Positions 7,972-16,919 of a DNA stretch of 64,000 nt are shown piece after piece. Origin of the DNA: Paracoccus sp041927875 (lineage in GTDB: Bacteria; Pseudomonadota; Alphaproteobacteria; Rhodobacterales; Rhodobacteraceae); the NCBI RefSeq assembly GCF_041927875.1, contig NZ_JBHFHN010000007.1; one strand, 5' to 3'. The notes under the pieces are model-generated. The model was not told the DNA's origin. It worked only from the letters and a program-made list of their open reading frames with translations, and did no database searches. Both the position numbers and the translations under genes were made by a program. How positions within the stretch are numbered: position 1 is the stretch's first letter; the number at the start of each line of letters is the position of its first letter.

Positions 7972-8868
7972 ATGCAGACTGACCCCACGCCGCTGCCTGA
8001 TGGGCTGCGCCTGATCCGTGCCGACAATCCGGGCCCGCTGACCGGGCCGGGGACGAACAGCTTCATCCTGGGGCGTGGGCGGGTGGCGATCGTCGATCCC
8101 GGCCCGGATGATCCCGCACATCTGGCGGCGATCCTGGCGGCGCTGACCCCGGATGAAAAGGTCGCGGCGATCCTGTTGACCCATGCGCATCTGGATCATT
8201 CCGCTTTGGCCCCGCGCCTGTCACGCGCCGCGGGCGCGCCGGTGATGGCCTTCGGTGGCGCGACCGACGGGCGCTCGGCAGTGATGCAGGCCCTGGCGCA
8301 GGCCGGGCTGGCGGGCGGGGGTGAGGGTTTGGACATGGATTTTCGCCCCGACCGCTGCCTGGCCGATGGCGAGACCATAAGCCTTGGCGGGCTGAGCGTG
8401 ACGGCGCTGCATACGCCCGGTCATGCGGCGGGGCATCTGGCCTTTGCCTGCGATGATCCGGCGATCGGCATCCTGACCGGGGATGTGGTGCTGGGCTGGG
8501 CCTCGACGCTGATTTCACCGCCCGATGGCGATCTGGGGGATTACCTGCGCACGCTGGACCGGCTGGCGGCGCGGGGGGCGCGGGTGCTGCGTCCGGCGCA
8601 TGGCGGCCCGATTACCGACCCGGCCGCACGGCTGGCGGAACTGGCCGCGCATCGCGCCCTGCGGATGGATCAGATCCGCGCCCGGCTGGCCCAAGGCCCC
8701 GCGCGCCCGGCCGAGCTGGTGGCGGCGATCTATACCGACACGCCGCCCGCGCTGTGGCCTGCCGCGACGCGCAATGTGCTGGCGCATCTGATCTTTCTGG
8801 TGGAACAGGGCGAGGTCACCGCCCGCCCTGCCCTGTCTGCCGATGCGGTCTTTGCGCTGACCGCATAA
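7972..8868 (+). CDS. MBL-fold metallo-hydrolase (LACTB2-like)
   Basis: Metallo-beta-lactamase-fold hydrolase, 298 residues. The metal site HxHxDH is THAHLDHSA (H71, H73, D75, H76), followed by further ligands in HTPGHAAGH and LTGDVVLG, and a late histidine in LRPAHGGP. The C-terminal ~65 residues (HRALRMDQIRARLA onward) resemble the winged-helix domain of LACTB2-like members, some of which act on RNA. No substrate can be named from sequence. The start at 7972 follows GGAAGGA; the frame is open far upstream only because of GC bias. It is divergent from the histidine-kinase gene (about 40 bp gap) and convergent with the Hint-domain gene. Confidence 0.93.
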   Translation: MQTDPTPLPDGLRLIRADNPGPLTGPGTNSFILGRGRVAIVDPGPDDPAHLAAILAALTPDEKVAAILLTHAHLDHSALAPRLSRAAGAPVMAFGGATDGRSAVMQALAQAGLAGGGEGLDMDFRPDRCLADGETISLGGLSVTALHTPGHAAGHLAFACDDPAIGILTGDVVLGWASTLISPPDGDLGDYLRTLDRLAARGARVLRPAHGGPITDPAARLAELAAHRALRMDQIRARLAQGPARPAELVAAIYTDTPPALWPAATRNVLAHLIFLVEQGEVTARPALSADAVFALTA

Positions 8869-8877
8869 ACCCGCCGG

Positions 8878-10002
8878 TCAGATCAGCGGCTTGTCGTTGG
8901 TCAGGTGACGCACCGCCAGCTTGCGGCCCATCCGGCCAGATGCCAGCGGGCGCGCGGCCTCGGGCAGGGTGTCGTCATCGGCCAGGTCGGGGAACAGCGC
9001 GAAGATTTCGTCCCGCGCGGCGGCACCGATGGATTGCAGCGCCTGCGGGCCGGTGAACAGCGATTCCGTCGGCGCACCTTCGGTCAGGATCACCTCGTGC
9101 CGGTCAAACAGCAGGTGGAAGTAATCCACATCGCCGCTGACCTCGGCATAATCGATGCCCGGCAGCTGGCACAATTGCTTGGCGGCCACCAACACCTCGC
9201 GCGTGCCGAACATGCGCTGCGCAATGGCCGAGGAGACCAGCACCCGGTGCTGCGGCGACACGAACAGATCGCGCAGCGGCAGACCCGCGCCCAGGGCACC
9301 GGCGGAAATGCGGATCGGCCGAAGGCGGCGGTCGTCCGCGACCACCTGCGCGCGCACCCGCGCCATGCCGATCCAGCGCAACGGCTGCGGGCCGTTGTCA
9401 CGTGTCGTGACCAGATCGCCGACGGCCAGATCCTCGACCTTGACCGGGCCACCGGGCGTCGCAACATGGGTGCCACGCACCAGACAGGGCGCGGGTAGCG
9501 GCTCTTGCAGAACGCTGCTGTCGACGCCGAAATCCTCATAGATGACGGACCCACCACTGTAGGACAGCCGATATGAGGTATCCGGGGTCAGCGGGATCGT
9601 GCTCATCACCCCGATGATCGACAGAAGATTGCCGCGGGAATCGACGATGCCAACCGGATAAAGGTCGAAATCATCGCCATTGGCATCAACGCCGCGAACG
9701 GCATAGGGCACGTTCACCAGCGTGCCTCGGGGATAGTCGGTGCCAAACAGCGTGGCGGGCGCGACCAACGGCACACCCTGTTGCACAGCGGTGTCGATAT
9801 CATCCCAGGCGCCGTCACGAAGCTGGAACGATCCGACCTTGTAATTGTCATCCAGCTTGACGGTGCCGCGCGTATATTGCGCGACCGTGGCGGTATTGGC
9901 CGAGGGATCAAGGGGCAGGCCCGTCCGTGTCCGGGGGCTTGAACCACTGGTCGAGAAAAAGAAGTCCAACGAATTCACGTCGTACATGTAAAAGGTCGTC
10001 AT
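8878..10002 (-). CDS. Hint-domain protein, short form without RTX repeats
   Basis: 374-residue protein in two parts. Residues 1-170 form an N-terminal domain of unknown function (MTTFYMYDVNSLDFFFS ... SVIYEDFGVDSSVLQEPL). From C173 (CLVRGTHVATPGGPVKVEDL) to the end runs a Hint (hedgehog/intein-type) domain with the internal motif FVSPQHRVLV and the tail GAAARDEIFALFPD ... RMGRKLAVRHL. Both parts are closely matched by the much larger divergent protein at 10656, which carries RTX repeats between them. The start at 10002 is chosen because GGAG is 6 nt upstream and the paralogue starts with the same MTTFYMY; the frame is open to 10158. Hint domains can self-cleave; whether this one does is unknown. 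No signal peptide is visible. Confidence 0.88.
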   Translation of the reverse strand: MTTFYMYDVNSLDFFFSTSGSSPRTRTGLPLDPSANTATVAQYTRGTVKLDDNYKVGSFQLRDGAWDDIDTAVQQGVPLVAPATLFGTDYPRGTLVNVPYAVRGVDANGDDFDLYPVGIVDSRGNLLSIIGVMSTIPLTPDTSYRLSYSGGSVIYEDFGVDSSVLQEPLPAPCLVRGTHVATPGGPVKVEDLAVGDLVTTRDNGPQPLRWIGMARVRAQVVADDRRLRPIRISAGALGAGLPLRDLFVSPQHRVLVSSAIAQRMFGTREVLVAAKQLCQLPGIDYAEVSGDVDYFHLLFDRHEVILTEGAPTESLFTGPQALQSIGAAARDEIFALFPDLADDDTLPEAARPLASGRMGRKLAVRHLTNDKPLI

Positions 10003-10655
10003 CGTCATCTCCGCTGTGCGGGGGCAAGCGCCGCCGACCTTGCGAAGACACCGCGACCCACAGTCCGAGGTCGAAAGGTTTCGACCGACAAGCTGCCAAC
10101 AGGGCCTGGTCAGGCTATGACGAATCACCCCCAACCGAAAGTCAGAAAACGACATCAATAGTCGTATTTTTCAGTGCCTTGCGAAGGCCGGGTGCAAACT
10201 AAAAACGCGTTTCAATTGCAGATTGCAAAGCACCTGGGCCAACGCCTGATTTCTGGGCAGAGCATAACTTCCGGGGCGAAAGACGCTGCGGCGGCAAGGC
10301 CTTGAAAGATCACGAAATCCGGATTTTTGCCGCGCGATCAGTTTGATTTTAGTGATTTTCTGAAAATTTCCCCCCTTGAGTGAAACCGCGACACATCGTT
10401 TACGCTTGTTGTCAGCTGCGCCGCGTTGGTTTGCGGCGACTTCGCGCGACAGCGCATCGAACGGGATCGTCCCGTCTGACAGGGGTTTCAATGGGTAACG
10501 ATGATCTTTCCGTAGACCGGAAACCGGCCCCGATCCGAACAGGCCGCTTTGACCGACCGTGGGGCAGCACATGCCCCGCCACGACCAACCCGACAAACTG
10601 GATCTACACCGGCGGCGCGATGGCGGCCCCGGTTGCCGCTTTCTGGAGTTAACGA
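10003..10655. promoter_or_regulatory. Divergent intergenic region between the two Hint-domain genes
   Basis: About 650 bp with no credible gene. It contains both start regions: GGAG before 10002 (minus) and GGAG 7 nt before 10656 (plus). An AT-rich block lies at about 10312-10375, with a 12-bp perfect palindrome AAATCCGGATTT at 10315-10326. It should contain the promoters of both genes and may co-regulate them; no confident -35/-10 pair was found. Confidence 0.4.
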
Positions 10656-13600
10656 ATGACTACCTTTTACATGTATAGCGCGTCGTCGCTGAACTATGTG
10701 TTCTCGACCGGCGGCTCGAACCCCAGCACGATGACCTCGCTTCCGGTCGACCCTTCGGCGAACACCTATAGCCAGTATTCCACCGGCTCGGTGACGCTGG
10801 CGACCAATTACCAGACCGGGTCGATCGTCATGCCGAATGGCACCTGGGATCCAATCGACACGGCGGTGCAATATGGCACCAAACTGCCAGCGACCACGAC
10901 GCTGTTCGGAACCACCTACCCGAAGGACACGCTGCTGAACGTGCCCTATGCCATTCGCGGCGTTCTGGCCAATGGCACAGAGTTCGACATGTATCCTGTG
11001 GTCGTCGTCGACTCGTCCGGTGTGGTCAAATCCATCGTCGGGGTGATGAGCTCGGTATCCCTGACGCCCGGGACCAAATACACGCTGAGCTATGGCGGCG
11101 ACTCGGTCATCTATGAAGATTTCGGCGTGGCAAGCTCGAACTTGCAGCAACCGCTGGACCCGAAAAACGGCATCGTCGAGGGCACGGCCGGGAACGACAC
11201 GATCGACGGCAGCTATACGGGCGATCCGCAGGGCGACAGGATCGACAATGCCGACAACACCCTGGCCGGGGTGGCGGCGGGCGGCACCGCCGGGTCGAAT
11301 GACGACCTGGTGCAGGGTTTTGCCGGCAACGACACGATCCGGTCGGGTGCGGGCAATGACACGGTCTATGCCGGTGCAGGCGCCGATACCGTCGATGGTG
11401 GCGCGGGCAATGATGTCATCTTCGGCTTTGGCGACACGCTGAACGGCGCCGATGACGGTGCGAATGACACGCTGCTGGGCAATACCGGCAGCGACAAGCT
11501 GTATGGCGGTGCGGGCAATGACGTCCTTTATGGTGACGACACGCTTGGCAACTCCACGGTCAGCCCCGGCAACGACACGATCGACGGCGGTGCGGGCAAT
11601 GATACCATCATTGGCGGCCAGGGCGGCGATTCCGTCTCGGGTGGCGATAATGACGACCTGATCTATGGCGACACCACGACGCCGACCGACACCGCCGGCG
11701 GGGCCGACACGCTGCTGGGCGGGGCGGGCAAAGACACGATCTATGGCGGTGCTGGCAACGACACGATCGACGGCGGCACCGACAATGACACGCTGTACGG
11801 CGGCGGCGGCGATGACACCGTGTCGGGCGGCGACGGCCACGACTTCATCAACGCGGACTCAGGCAATGACCTTGTGTTCGGCGGCGCAGGTGATGACAGC
11901 ATCCTGGGCGGTGCCGGCAACGACACGATGTATGGCCAGGATGGCAGCGATACGATCATCTCGGCCGCGGGCGATCTGTCGGACGGCGGCGCCGACAACG
12001 ATGTGTTCAACCTCAACACCACCACCGGTGGCACCTCGACCATCGTGGGTGGCGAAACCACGACCACCGGGATTGATTTCGACACGATCAACGGATCGAC
12101 CCTGACCGGTCCGGCGACCGTCAGCTTCACCGCCGATGAGGCCGGCACCTATGCCAGCGGCGGCCTGACCACGACCTTCACCCAGATCGAGGGCGTGGTC
12201 ACCGGCAGCGGCAACGACACGATCACCGCCGCAACAGGTGTCACCAAGTCGATCACCGCCAATACCGGCGCGGGCAATGACCTGATCACCACCGGCGGCG
12301 GGGACGACAGCATCAATGCCGGGGCCGGGTCGGATACGATCAACGGCGGCAACGGCAATGACACGATCATCGCGGGCGACGGCGATGACGACATCACCTT
12401 TGGCGCGGGCGATTCCGTGTCGGGCGGCGCGGGCGATGACGATTTCACCTTTGCCCCCGGCCAGACCGGCAGCGGCAGTTTCACCGTCATCGGCGGCGAG
12501 ACGAGCGAAGGCACGCCCGAGGACACCAGCAACAATGCCGATGATGGCGGCGTGGCGGGCGACAAGCTGGATGGCTCGGCGCTGACCACTGGCGTCGCCG
12601 TGACCTATACCACCTTCGAGGGGGCGAATGTCACCGGCGGCGCCACCGGCACCTTCAGCGAAATCGAAAAGGTCATCACCGGCAGCGGCAACGACACGAT
12701 CGACGCCAGCAATGCCTCGCTGACCAATACCGGCGGCAGCATCGGTATCAACATCGACACCGGCGCGGGCAATGACCTGATCACCGGCAGCGGCGGCGCC
12801 GACAGCATCATCGCCGGGGCCGGGTCGGACACGATCAACGGCGGCAACGGCAATGACACGATTGCCGCCGGTGACGGCGATGACGACATCACCTTTGGCG
12901 CGGGCGATTCCGTGTCGGGCGGCGCGGGCGATGACGATTTCAAGCTGGACCCGGCGCAGACCGGCACCGGCGGCTGGACCGTCATCGGCGGCGAGGCGAA
13001 CGAGGGCACCCCCGAGGACATAAGCAACAACGCCGATGATGGCGGCATGGCGGGTGACAAGCTGGATGGCTCGGCGCTGACCAACCCGGTCACCGTCACC
13101 TATACCACCGTCGAGAACGGCGGCGTGACCGGCGGCACCACCGGGACGTTCAGCGACATCGAGAAGGTCGTCACCGGATCGGGCGATGACGTGATCGACG
13201 CCGGCAATGCGGCACTGACCAACGGCGCGGCCGGCATCAATGTCGACACCGGCGCGGGCAATGACCAGATCACCGGCAGCGCCGGGGCCGATACGATTGC
13301 GGCGGGCGCAGGCAATGACGTCATCAGCGCCGGGGCTGGAAACGACCTGATCGACGCAGGCACGGGCAACGACAAGATCGATGGCGGCGCGGGTGCCGAC
13401 ACGATGACCGGCGGCGACGGGTTTGACACGTTCAGCGTCACCTCGGGCGATGTCATCACCGATTTCAACACCGCGACCGGTGGCAACATCACTGATGGCA
13501 ATTTCAACAACAACGATCTGGTCGATCTGAGCGGCTATTACAACGCCGCCAACCTGATCAAGATCAACGCCGCGCGCGAAGCCGCCGGGCTGCCGAAATA

Positions 13601-14360
13601 TGCCTCGCCGTTGCAGTGGTTGCGCAAGGATCAGGCCGATGGGGTGCTGAACGACATCAGCACTGCGAATGGCTTTGCCAGCGACTTCACACTGACGCTT
13701 CAGGGCGTGACCGGCGCGCAACTGACGACCGACAACACCAAGGTCGTCTGCTTCACCGAAGGCACGTTGATCGACACCGCCCGCGGCCCCGTGGCGATCG
13801 AGGATCTGGGCATCGGCGATCTGGTCATGACGCGCGACCGTGGCGCCCAGCCGATCCGCTGGATCGGTCAGCGCGCCATCGAGGCCGATGAGCTTGAGGC
13901 AAACCCGAACCTGCGCCCGGTCCGCATCCGCGCAGGGGCGCTTGGCGCGGGCCTGCCTGCCGCCGATCTGGTGGTCAGCCCGCAGCACCGGGTGCTGGTG
14001 CGATCGCGCATCGCGCAGCGCCTGTTTGGCACCGATGAGGTGCTGGTCGCGGCCAAGCAGCTGTGCCAGGTCGACGGCATCGACATCGCAACCGACCTGA
14101 CCCGCGTGGTCTATGTCCACATGCTGTTCGACCGGCATGAGGTTGTGACCTCGAACGGTGCGGAAAGCGAAAGCCTGTTCACCGGGCCGGAGGCGCTGAA
14201 ATCGGTCGGCGCAGCGGCGCGCGACGAGATCCTGGCGATCTTCCCCGAACTGGCGGACCGCGACTATCAGGCGATCCCGGCGCGCACCCTGGCCTCGGGC
14301 CGGATGGGCCGCAAGCTGGCGGTGCGCCACATCCAGAACGGCAAGGCGCTGGTGCAATAG
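10656..14360 (+). CDS. Large RTX-repeat protein with C-terminal Hint domain
   Basis: 1234 residues in three parts. Residues 1-~168 match the N-terminal domain of the divergent neighbour. About residues 170-960 contain RTX/haemolysin-type calcium-binding nonapeptides (GGAGNDTIDGG, GGAGNDTLYGG and variants), with a ~160-residue module repeated two and a half times. Residues from C1032 (CFTEGTLIDTARGPVAIEDL) to 1234 form a Hint domain with SPQHRVLV. There is no signal peptide; RTX proteins are usually exported by type I secretion, which is the likely route here, though no T1SS genes are in the window. The start has GGAG 7 nt upstream. A strong terminator follows. Role probably extracellular (surface, adhesion or matrix), but that is inference. 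Confidence 0.92.
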   Translation: MTTFYMYSASSLNYVFSTGGSNPSTMTSLPVDPSANTYSQYSTGSVTLATNYQTGSIVMPNGTWDPIDTAVQYGTKLPATTTLFGTTYPKDTLLNVPYAIRGVLANGTEFDMYPVVVVDSSGVVKSIVGVMSSVSLTPGTKYTLSYGGDSVIYEDFGVASSNLQQPLDPKNGIVEGTAGNDTIDGSYTGDPQGDRIDNADNTLAGVAAGGTAGSNDDLVQGFAGNDTIRSGAGNDTVYAGAGADTVDGGAGNDVIFGFGDTLNGADDGANDTLLGNTGSDKLYGGAGNDVLYGDDTLGNSTVSPGNDTIDGGAGNDTIIGGQGGDSVSGGDNDDLIYGDTTTPTDTAGGADTLLGGAGKDTIYGGAGNDTIDGGTDNDTLYGGGGDDTVSGGDGHDFINADSGNDLVFGGAGDDSILGGAGNDTMYGQDGSDTIISAAGDLSDGGADNDVFNLNTTTGGTSTIVGGETTTTGIDFDTINGSTLTGPATVSFTADEAGTYASGGLTTTFTQIEGVVTGSGNDTITAATGVTKSITANTGAGNDLITTGGGDDSINAGAGSDTINGGNGNDTIIAGDGDDDITFGAGDSVSGGAGDDDFTFAPGQTGSGSFTVIGGETSEGTPEDTSNNADDGGVAGDKLDGSALTTGVAVTYTTFEGANVTGGATGTFSEIEKVITGSGNDTIDASNASLTNTGGSIGINIDTGAGNDLITGSGGADSIIAGAGSDTINGGNGNDTIAAGDGDDDITFGAGDSVSGGAGDDDFKLDPAQTGTGGWTVIGGEANEGTPEDISNNADDGGMAGDKLDGSALTNPVTVTYTTVENGGVTGGTTGTFSDIEKVVTGSGDDVIDAGNAALTNGAAGINVDTGAGNDQITGSAGADTIAAGAGNDVISAGAGNDLIDAGTGNDKIDGGAGADTMTGGDGFDTFSVTSGDVITDFNTATGGNITDGNFNNNDLVDLSGYYNAANLIKINAAREAAGLPKYASPLQWLRKDQADGVLNDISTANGFASDFTLTLQGVTGAQLTTDNTKVVCFTEGTLIDTARGPVAIEDLGIGDLVMTRDRGAQPIRWIGQRAIEADELEANPNLRPVRIRAGALGAGLPAADLVVSPQHRVLVRSRIAQRLFGTDEVLVAAKQLCQVDGIDIATDLTRVVYVHMLFDRHEVVTSNGAESESLFTGPEALKSVGAAARDEILAIFPELADRDYQAIPARTLASGRMGRKLAVRHIQNGKALVQ
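12194..13200 (+). repeat. Long tandem module inside the RTX-Hint gene
   Basis: Units begin at about 12194, 12672 and 13167 (478 and 495 bp apart). Each opens with a GTCxTCACCGG stretch encoding VVTGSGNDTI, then RTX repeats, then a TVIGGE ... NNADDGG ... DKLDGSALT stretch. Long blocks of the first two units are nearly identical in DNA (for example 12384-12447 against 12882-12945), so recombination or assembly collapse here is possible. Confidence 0.85.
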
Positions 14361-14381
14361 ACCGGCGCAAAGGCGACGGCG

Positions 14382-14409
14382 AAAGGGGCACCATGGCGGT
14401 GCCCCTTTT
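14382..14409 (+). terminator. Rho-independent terminator of the RTX-Hint gene
   Basis: Perfect 11-bp stem AAAGGGGCACC / GGTGCCCCTTT with a 5-nt loop ATGGC, ending in TTTT, 22 bp after the stop. Confidence 0.85.
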
Positions 14410-14496
14410 CATTTGACCGGTGTGGAACCGTCGAAGCGCGCAGCCGGAACCTGCACCACAGGCACCGGTTCGTCCATCGCAACTGTCTGATGAAAT

Positions 14497-14573
14497 TGGC
14501 GCACCCGACAGGATTCGAACCTGTGACCTCTGCCTTCGGAGGGCAGCACTCTATCCAGCTGAGCTACGGGTGC
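14497..14573 (-). tRNA. tRNA-Arg (anticodon CCG)
   Basis: Full cloverleaf on the minus strand: acceptor stem GCACCCG/CGGGTGC, D arm with AGCTCAGCTGGATAGAG, anticodon stem CTGCC/GGCAG enclosing the loop CTCCGAA (anticodon CCG, codon CGG), T arm with GGTTCGAATCC. The discriminator G is followed by an encoded CCA (14497-14499). It lies just downstream of sufS on the same strand. Confidence 0.97.
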
Positions 14574-14585
14574 GCTGTGCCTTGG

Positions 14586-14614
14586 TCCATACCAGCACGG
14601 CCCGGCGGCCTCAA
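14586..14614 (-). promoter_or_regulatory. Candidate promoter of tRNA-Arg
   Basis: On the minus strand TTGAGG and TATGGA are separated by exactly 17 bp, and the -10 box ends 12 bp before the tRNA 5' end. The -35 box overlaps the sufS stop codon. Confidence 0.5.
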
Positions 14615-15831
14615 CCGAAAAGATCGCGGCAGAGATCCAGGGCCGAGACAAGGGCGTCGACCTCATCGCGGGTGTTGTAAAGGCCAAAGCTGGCGCGCGC
14701 GGTCGCGGTCAGGCCCAGGTGATCCATCAGCGGCATGGCGCAATGGCTGCCCGCCCGCACGGCCACACCGCGCTTGTCCAGGATCGTGGCGATGTCATGG
14801 GGATGCGCGCCCGGCATGGTCATCGAAAAGATCGCGCCCTTGCCCGGCGCCGTGCCTTGCAGCGTCAGCCAGTTGCGGTCGGCCAGTTGCGCCGCCGCAT
14901 AATCGCGCAGGTCGCGTTCATGCGCGGCGATCTTTTCCATGCCGATGGCGGTCAGGTAATCCAGCGCCACGCCCAGGCCGATCTGGTTGACGATGCCCGG
15001 CGTGCCCGCCTCGAACCGCATCGGCGGGTCGGCATAGCTCACCGCGTCGCGGCTGACGGTGCGGATCATGTCGCCGCCACCCAGAAAGGGGCGCATCTCG
15101 GCCCGGCGTTCCGGGGCGATCCAGATCGCGCCGGACCCCGACGGCCCATAAAGCTTGTGGCCGGTGATCGCATAGAAATCGGGGGCGATCTCGGTCAGGT
15201 CGATGGGCATATGCACCGCCGCCTGACTGCCATCGACCAGCACCGGCACGCCCTGCGCGCGCGCGCCCGCGCAGATCGCCGCGACATCGACCAGCGTGCC
15301 CAGCACATTCGACATATGGGTGACGGCGACCAGCCGGGTGCGCGGTCCGATGGCGGCCAGCACCTTGTCGGCAGGCAGGCTGCCATCGGCCTCGGGTTCA
15401 ACCCATCGCAGCACGATCCCCTGACGTTCGCGCAGGAAATGCCAGGGGACGATATTGGCGTGATGCTCCATCACGCTCAGCACGATCTCATCGCCGGGCT
15501 GAAGCCGGGGCGCGGCCCAGGCATAGGAGACCAGGTTGATCGCCTCGGTCGCGCCGGTGGTGAAGACCACGCCGTCCTCATCGGGGGCGTTCAGAAAGCG
15601 GGCGATCTTGCCGCGGACGGCCTCGTATTTCTCGGTCGAGATGGTGGACAGCGTATGCAGCCCGCGATGGACATTGGCGTAATCCATCGCATAGCCCTGC
15701 ACCACCGCGTCGATCACCGCCTGCGGCTTTTGCGCGCTTGCGCCATTGTCGAGATAGACCAGGGGCTTGCCGTTCACCTGCCGCGACAGGATCGGGAAAT
15801 CGGCGCGGATCGCATCGACGTCATAGGTCAT
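14611..15831 (-). CDS. sufS: SufS, group II cysteine desulfurase
   Basis: PLP enzyme that takes sulfur from cysteine for Fe-S cluster assembly. 406 residues. The PLP lysine is K226 in ITGHKLYGP and the persulfide cysteine C364 in RAGSHCAMP, matching E. coli SufS numbering. EHHANIVPW (PLP-stacking histidine) and TTGATEAINL are also present. It is the last gene of the iron-sulfur operon; its start overlaps the stop of the upstream membrane-protein gene (ATGA). No sufE, sufU, sufT or sufA follows: tRNA-Arg is next. The operon also has an IscS-type desulfurase. Confidence 0.97.
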   Translation of the reverse strand: MTYDVDAIRADFPILSRQVNGKPLVYLDNGASAQKPQAVIDAVVQGYAMDYANVHRGLHTLSTISTEKYEAVRGKIARFLNAPDEDGVVFTTGATEAINLVSYAWAAPRLQPGDEIVLSVMEHHANIVPWHFLRERQGIVLRWVEPEADGSLPADKVLAAIGPRTRLVAVTHMSNVLGTLVDVAAICAGARAQGVPVLVDGSQAAVHMPIDLTEIAPDFYAITGHKLYGPSGSGAIWIAPERRAEMRPFLGGGDMIRTVSRDAVSYADPPMRFEAGTPGIVNQIGLGVALDYLTAIGMEKIAAHERDLRDYAAAQLADRNWLTLQGTAPGKGAIFSMTMPGAHPHDIATILDKRGVAVRAGSHCAMPLMDHLGLTATARASFGLYNTRDEVDALVSALDLCRDLFG

Positions 15832-16430
15832 TGCGGCATCGCCTCAAGCGGCGGCAGGATACCGAGCGAGGCGAGTGCCAGGCTGAGGATCAGGCTGGCC
15901 ACGATCAGCGTGCCGACGGCGCCAATGGCGACCAGGCCGATATGGGCAAAGCCGTGCAATTCCTTGGTGAAGGACACGACCAGCCAGAAGAACAGGCCGA
16001 CCGCGACCAGGCCCAGCACCTCGGCGGTCAGCGGGAAGATCAGCATCAGCAGCACTTGCGCGACCTGGATCACCAGCATCATCGCATCGATCCAGACGAT
16101 CAGCCACAACGCATCGGCAAAGCTGCCCTTGCCGCCGAACAGCTGGCCCACGCGCGCGACCATGCCCGACACGACGATCAGCACCACCAGCTGCACCCCC
16201 GCCATGGTCAGGGGCGATCGAGTCAGCGGCGACCAGGGCGTGTCGACCGGCACCGGGAATAGCTGGCTGGCAAGCCAGGCAAGGATCGCCGACAGCGCCA
16301 CCACCACCGCCGCCGCCATCCAGCGGCCCTCGACCGGGGGGGCGAGGTTCAGGATGCGCGGCACCGCCTGCGCGGGCCGCGTCACCGCATCCCGCGACAA
16401 GGTCAGAAAATCGTCAAAGCCGAAAGCCAT
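15828..16430 (-). CDS. YIP1-family membrane protein, second copy
   Basis: Integral membrane protein of 200 residues with about five hydrophobic segments after a cytoplasmic N-terminus (MAFGFDDFLTLSRDAVTRPAQAVPRIL). The pattern of a short amphipathic lead followed by a five-helix bundle fits the YIP1 family; in bacteria their function is unknown. The start at 16430 is fixed by a one-base overlap with the stop of the preceding gene, and the end overlaps the sufS start by 4 bp. It is thus co-translated with suf genes, but no Fe-S role is established. Confidence 0.8.
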   Translation of the reverse strand: MAFGFDDFLTLSRDAVTRPAQAVPRILNLAPPVEGRWMAAAVVVALSAILAWLASQLFPVPVDTPWSPLTRSPLTMAGVQLVVLIVVSGMVARVGQLFGGKGSFADALWLIVWIDAMMLVIQVAQVLLMLIFPLTAEVLGLVAVGLFFWLVVSFTKELHGFAHIGLVAIGAVGTLIVASLILSLALASLGILPPLEAMPQ

Positions 16431-16918
16431 CACGCCCCCTTCAGCGCGGCGGCAATGCCGGCCGCCCAGAATATCCCAAAGCCGATCCCGGCGACGGCGC
16501 GCGTCAGCGTCAGGCCCGGACCCGGCCCGATATAGCCCTGAACCAGCCCGGCCAGCAACATCGCCGGCGCCACCGCCAGCATCGCCCAGAACAAAGCGAC
16601 GCGCAGCCGCAAGCCGTCGACACCGCGCCGCCCCGCCAGCCACAGGGCCAGATGCGACAGGGCGGCCATCGCATAGGCGAGCAGCGGCAGCATGAACATC
16701 GTCGCCAGCAGCGCGCCGCCGATCCGGGCATCCAGCGGCACCAAGGGGTCCAGATGCGCGGCCCGCGCATGCCCCGGCCATTGTGCGACAAAGAACAGCC
16801 CGCAGGCGGCCAGCAAAGTGGCAAGCGCCGCCGGTTCGGACAGGCGCAGGCCCATCACCTCGGCCGCGACACGGCGCGGCGCGATCCACATCCGCGCCAT
16901 CCGCGCCACGACCGACAT
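16430..16918 (-). CDS. YIP1-family membrane protein, first copy
   Basis: 162-residue membrane protein with four hydrophobic segments at about 30-48, 68-90, 107-128 and 133-158. The N-terminus MSVVARMARMWIAPRRVAAEVMGL resembles the lead helix of the following gene's product, and the two look like a divergent pair of YIP1-type proteins. It starts 1 bp after the sufD stop and overlaps the next gene by one base. Function unknown. Confidence 0.75.
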   Translation of the reverse strand: MSVVARMARMWIAPRRVAAEVMGLRLSEPAALATLLAACGLFFVAQWPGHARAAHLDPLVPLDARIGGALLATMFMLPLLAYAMAALSHLALWLAGRRGVDGLRLRVALFWAMLAVAPAMLLAGLVQGYIGPGPGLTLTRAVAGIGFGIFWAAGIAAALKGA

Positions 16919-16919
16919 G

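Noticed and set aside
11859..14357. 832-codon open frame on the minus strand opposite the RTX-Hint gene
   Set aside because: It mirrors the GGxGxD codon pattern of the repeats and has no family motif or ribosome site; the plus-strand gene is clear.
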